From contig NZ_BMVE01000005.1 in NCBI RefSeq assembly GCF_014650555.1, forward strand, positions 434,001-498,000: a stretch of DNA of 64,000 nt, read 5' to 3'. The translations under genes were made by a program, and so were the position numbers. Positions 61,451 through 64,000 of the stretch are shown one piece after another (the first letter of the stretch is position 1; every line of letters starts with the position of its first letter). The stretch is from Streptomyces goshikiensis. Lineage in GTDB: Bacteria; Actinomycetota; Actinomycetes; Streptomycetales; Streptomycetaceae. A model generated the notes under the pieces. That model saw nothing but the letters and a program-made list of their open reading frames with translations. It was not told the origin of the DNA and did no database searches.

Positions 61451-62308
61451 ATGTCTGGCCAGTCGCTGCTCGTACCCGGCGAGCTCTCCCCCGCCCGTTC
61501 CGTCCCCGGCAACATCCGCCGGCCCGAGTACGTGGGCAAGCCCGCGCCCACTCCGTACACCGGACCGGAGGTGCAGACGGCCGAGACGATCGAGGCCATG
61601 CGCATCGCCGGCCGGATCGCCGCCCAGGCGATGGAAGAGGCCGCCAAGCTCATCGCGCCGGGGGTGACCACCGACGAGCTGGACCGGGTCGCCCACGCGT
61701 ACATGTGCGACCACGGCGCCTACCCCTCGACGCTGGGCTACCGGGGCTACCCGAAGTCCCTGTGCTCCTCGGTCAACGAGGTCATCTGTCACGGGATCCC
61801 CGACTCGACCGTCCTGCGGGACGGCGACATCGTGAACCTCGACGTGACCGCGTTCATCGGCGGGGTGCACGGCGACAACAACGCCACGTACCTGTGCGGC
61901 GAGGTGGACGAGGAGTCGCGGCTGCTGGTGGAGCGCACCCGCGAGGCGCTGAACCGGGCCATCAAGGCCGTGAAGCCGGGCCGCCAGATCAACATCATCG
62001 GCCGGGTCATCGAGTCGTACGCGAAGCGTTTCGGTTACGGCGTGGTCCGGGACTTCACCGGCCACGGCATCAACTCGTCCTTCCACTCCGGTCTGATCAT
62101 CCCGCACTACGACAGCCCGCACGCCACCACCACGATCGTGCCCGGCATGACCTTCACGATCGAGCCGATGCTGACGCTGGGCACCCACGAATACGACATG
62201 TGGGACGACGGCTGGACGGTCGTCACCAAGGACCGCAAGCGCACCGCGCAGTTCGAGCACACCCTCGTGGTGACCGAGTCGGGGGCGGAGATCCTGACCC
62301 TGCCGTAG
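61451..62308 (+). CDS. map: Type I methionine aminopeptidase
   Basis: A 285-residue enzyme that removes the initiator methionine. It has the N-terminal Pro-rich segment typical of actinobacterial MAP1c (RPEYVGKPAPTPYTGPEV), then the pita-bread fold: SVNEVICHGIPD, metal ligands in NLDVTAFIGGVHGD, GHGINSSFH, TIEPMLTLG and FEHTLVVTESG. All five metal-binding residues (two Asp, His, two Glu) are present. A probable leaderless promoter precedes it. Confidence 0.97.
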   Translation: MSGQSLLVPGELSPARSVPGNIRRPEYVGKPAPTPYTGPEVQTAETIEAMRIAGRIAAQAMEEAAKLIAPGVTTDELDRVAHAYMCDHGAYPSTLGYRGYPKSLCSSVNEVICHGIPDSTVLRDGDIVNLDVTAFIGGVHGDNNATYLCGEVDEESRLLVERTREALNRAIKAVKPGRQINIIGRVIESYAKRFGYGVVRDFTGHGINSSFHSGLIIPHYDSPHATTTIVPGMTFTIEPMLTLGTHEYDMWDDGWTVVTKDRKRTAQFEHTLVVTESGAEILTLP

Positions 62309-62352
62309 CCCGGTACGCGCGGATTTTTTACCGACAAGGCGTCGGGAACACA

Positions 62353-62373
62353 TTGACTTAGGTATGCCTAAGT
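62353..62373 (+). promoter_or_regulatory. Iron box overlapping the heme oxygenase promoter
   Basis: ACTTAGG-TATG-CCTAAGT (62356-62373), arms of seven bases, matches the TTAGG...CCTAA form bound by DmdR/IdeR-type iron repressors. It overlaps TTGACT (62353-62358), a good -35 element, so iron-loaded repressor would block transcription. Confidence 0.8.
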
Positions 62374-62441
62374 AGGAGGATCGGGTGTGGCGGCGGTGCC
62401 GTCACGCCTTTTCCGCTGTTCAGACTCCCCGGAGGTACGCC

Positions 62442-63089
62442 TTGGACGCCTTCTCGACGGTCATCCGCGTCGCGTCGCACGAGCAGCACACCGAGGCGGA
62501 GACCTCGACGTTCATGAGCGACCTGCTGGGCGGCCGGCTCGGCGTGGACGCCTACACGCGCTACACCGAGCAGCTGTGGTTCGTCTACCGGGCGCTGGAG
62601 GATGCGGCCGACTCCCTCAGGGACGACGCGGTGGCCGGGCCCTTCATCCGGCCCGAGCTGATGCGCGTCGCCGAGATCGAGCGGGACCTGGCGCACCTGC
62701 GCGGCCCCGGGTGGCGCGAGAGCCTGGTCGCGCTGCCGGCCACCGAGGCGTACGCGGCCCGGGTGGCCGAGTGCGCGGCGACCTGGCCCGGCGGGTACGT
62801 CGCCCACCACTACACCCGGTACCTGGGCGACCTCTCCGGCGGCCAGATCATCCGGGACAAGGCCGAGCGCACCTGGGGCTTCGAGCGCAAGGGCGACGGC
62901 GTGCGGTTCTACGTGTTCGCGGAGATCTCCAACCCGGCGGCCTTCAAGCGCACCTACCGCGAGCTGCTGGACGCGATCGCCGCGGACGACCTGGAGAAGC
63001 AGCGCATCATCGACGAGTGCAAGCGCGCCTTCGACTTCAACGGCGCGGTCTTCGGCCAGCTGGGCGAGCAGTTCCGCCTCAGCGCGTAG
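62442..63089 (+). CDS. hmuO: Heme oxygenase (biliverdin-producing)
   Basis: A 215-residue heme oxygenase that opens heme to biliverdin, CO and iron. The proximal His is in ASHEQHTEAE near the N-terminus, and the distal-helix motif GDLSGGQIIRDKAER is intact. I chose the TTG at 62442 because GGAGG lies six bases upstream and the protein then begins at the family's usual point (DAFSTVIR). A GTG at 62385 in the same frame also has an AGGAGG site and would add 19 residues (WRRCRHAF...). An iron box lies in front, so expression should rise under iron starvation. Confidence 0.95.
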   Translation: MDAFSTVIRVASHEQHTEAETSTFMSDLLGGRLGVDAYTRYTEQLWFVYRALEDAADSLRDDAVAGPFIRPELMRVAEIERDLAHLRGPGWRESLVALPATEAYAARVAECAATWPGGYVAHHYTRYLGDLSGGQIIRDKAERTWGFERKGDGVRFYVFAEISNPAAFKRTYRELLDAIAADDLEKQRIIDECKRAFDFNGAVFGQLGEQFRLSA

Positions 63090-63106
63090 CCCGCCCGCTC
63101 CCCCGC

Positions 63107-63439
63107 TCAGTCCCCCTGGACCAGCCAGGCCACGATGCCGGCGCAGAACAGCAGGGCCTCGGCGATCCGGGCGTAGAAGAGGGCGAGCGCGCATCCGGCG
63201 GCGCCCGTCGCGATGCGCGCCGCGCGCTGGTCGGGCATGCGGGGGCGCCGCCAGGTGGCGGCCACCAGTCCCAGCGCGAGCAGGTACGGGAGCAAGAGCC
63301 ACAGCGGGGCGCCGGGCAGCGCGGAGGACGCGTAGCCGAAGCCGCCTGCCGTCAGTGCCAGCGCGGTGAAGAGCGCGGGCACCAGAACCCAGGGCCGGGT
63401 GCCGGCGGCGGGGCCCGGGGCGGTCGAGGTCGTGTTCAT
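63107..63439 (-). CDS. Small membrane protein of unknown function
   Basis: A 110-residue protein with four hydrophobic segments (WVLVPALFTALALTAGG, PLWLLLPYLLALGLVAATW, IATGAAGCALALFYAR, ALLFCAGIVAWLV) and short polar loops. No family recognised. It is convergent with the heme oxygenase gene, 17 bp away. Confidence 0.75.
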   Translation of the reverse strand: MNTTSTAPGPAAGTRPWVLVPALFTALALTAGGFGYASSALPGAPLWLLLPYLLALGLVAATWRRPRMPDQRAARIATGAAGCALALFYARIAEALLFCAGIVAWLVQGD

Positions 63440-63509
63440 GCCCCCATCGCACCACCCGGCCGACTGCCTCGGGCAGGGCGTACGTACTCAACCGGGCCCG
63501 CCGGCGTAC

Positions 63510-64000
63510 TCAGTTCGCGGCGGCGGCCGGCTCCCGGGGCGGGGCGAAGCGGACGCGGCCGCCGATCTCCACCGTGCCGTCGGGCCCGGGGGCGGTCAGG
63601 ATCTGGGAGCCGGCGCCCTGGGTGATGTTCAGGGCCCGGTTCAGCTCGGCCGTGAGCAGGATCGCCGCCGAACCGGTGGCCTCGTCCTCGACGATGGCGC
63701 CGTCGGGGCGGCGCGGGAAGCCCCGGGCGCGGACGCGGCCCGCGGTCTCGTCCTCCCAGGCCCAGGCGTACAGCCAGCCCTCGCCCGGCGGCGGGGCCGG
63801 CAGCGCCTCGACCTCGGCGGCGCTCGCGTACTGCTCGGTGCGCTTGCCCTCGACCCACTCCGGGCGGGCGGTGATCCAGGTGAACTCCCCGTCGTCGCGG
63901 GCCCATACGGATCCGGCGGGCGGCTGGAGCTCCTCGATGTCCAGCAGCCAGGCGACGCCGACGAGCGGGTGGCCGGCGAAGGCCATCCGGGTGCCGGGGG
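63510..64000 (-). CDS. PhzF-family protein, N-terminus cut by window edge
   Basis: C-terminal part of a PhzF-type isomerase/epimerase-like protein. The reading at the edge is PGTRMAFAGHPLVGVAWLL, with the family's conserved AGHP motif; further on come RARGFPRRPDGAIVEDEATGSAA (the family's DEATGSA motif), ILLTAELNRALNITQG and GRVRFAPP at the end. The catalytic Glu near the N-terminus lies outside the window. Substrate unknown; PhzF itself acts in phenazine synthesis but most relatives do not. Confidence 0.88.
   Translation of the reverse strand, partial: PGTRMAFAGHPLVGVAWLLDIEELQPPAGSVWARDDGEFTWITARPEWVEGKRTEQYASAAEVEALPAPPPGEGWLYAWAWEDETAGRVRARGFPRRPDGAIVEDEATGSAAILLTAELNRALNITQGAGSQILTAPGPDGTVEIGGRVRFAPPREPAAAAN

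Overview
The window is a high-GC actinomycete chromosome segment, almost certainly from Streptomyces. The support is strong G/C bias at third codon positions, many GTG/TTG starts, many apparently leaderless genes, and a gene order (malR/malEFG with amylolytic enzymes, glnE, a second glutamine-synthetase-like gene, nadE, panB, map) that recalls the S. coelicolor core chromosome. The synteny statement is from memory and was not searched. No rRNA, tRNA, CRISPR array, IS element, prophage or integrase was recognised, and no gene-free stretch exceeds about 300 bases.

Layout. 1-9.7 kb: a PepSY membrane protein cut by the left edge, a Met/Gly-rich membrane protein, a divergent rhomboid-like protein, a tyrosine phosphatase, a sigma-like membrane protein, a putative diiron enzyme coupled to a ferredoxin reductase, TetR, GNAT, and a secreted ChW-repeat protein. 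9.8-26 kb: a maltodextrin/starch regulon with a two-domain amylopullulanase, a CBM20 alpha-amylase, and a malEFG ABC importer flanked on both sides by an alpha-glucosidase plus LacI-regulator pair in inverted orientation. 26-38.8 kb: PAP2 phosphatase, a patatin/TetR divergent pair with twin operators, glnE, two tandem PIG-L/beta-propeller proteins, a HhH protein, and a glnA2-type enzyme with a fragment of its own C-terminus duplicated next door. 38.9-46.6 kb: small secreted and membrane proteins (DUF3105, DUF305, CBS, DUF998, DUF6153), an alpha/beta hydrolase and a Tat-exported multicopper oxidase, suggesting envelope and copper homeostasis. 46.7-56.2 kb: nadE, a membrane EEP-family protein, panB, a DrrAB-type ABC exporter, and a large AfsR/SARP regulator. 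56.2-64 kb: a site-2 protease, a TerD-nuclease fusion, an F420/NADPH oxidoreductase, map, an iron-box-controlled heme oxygenase, and a PhzF-like gene cut by the right edge.

How the genes work together. Extracellular amylase and pullulanase release maltodextrins, MalEFG imports them, and two cytosolic alpha-glucosidases hydrolyse them under LacI-type control. No MsiK-like ATPase gene is present, so the ATPase is presumably encoded elsewhere. The strongest points for follow-up are the TerD-PD-(D/E)XK fusion, the 187-bp near-identical tract between the two otherwise diverged alpha-glucosidase genes, the 11-bp direct repeats upstream of the exporter beside a SARP regulator, the twin palindromes between the patatin and TetR genes, and the glnA2 fragment.
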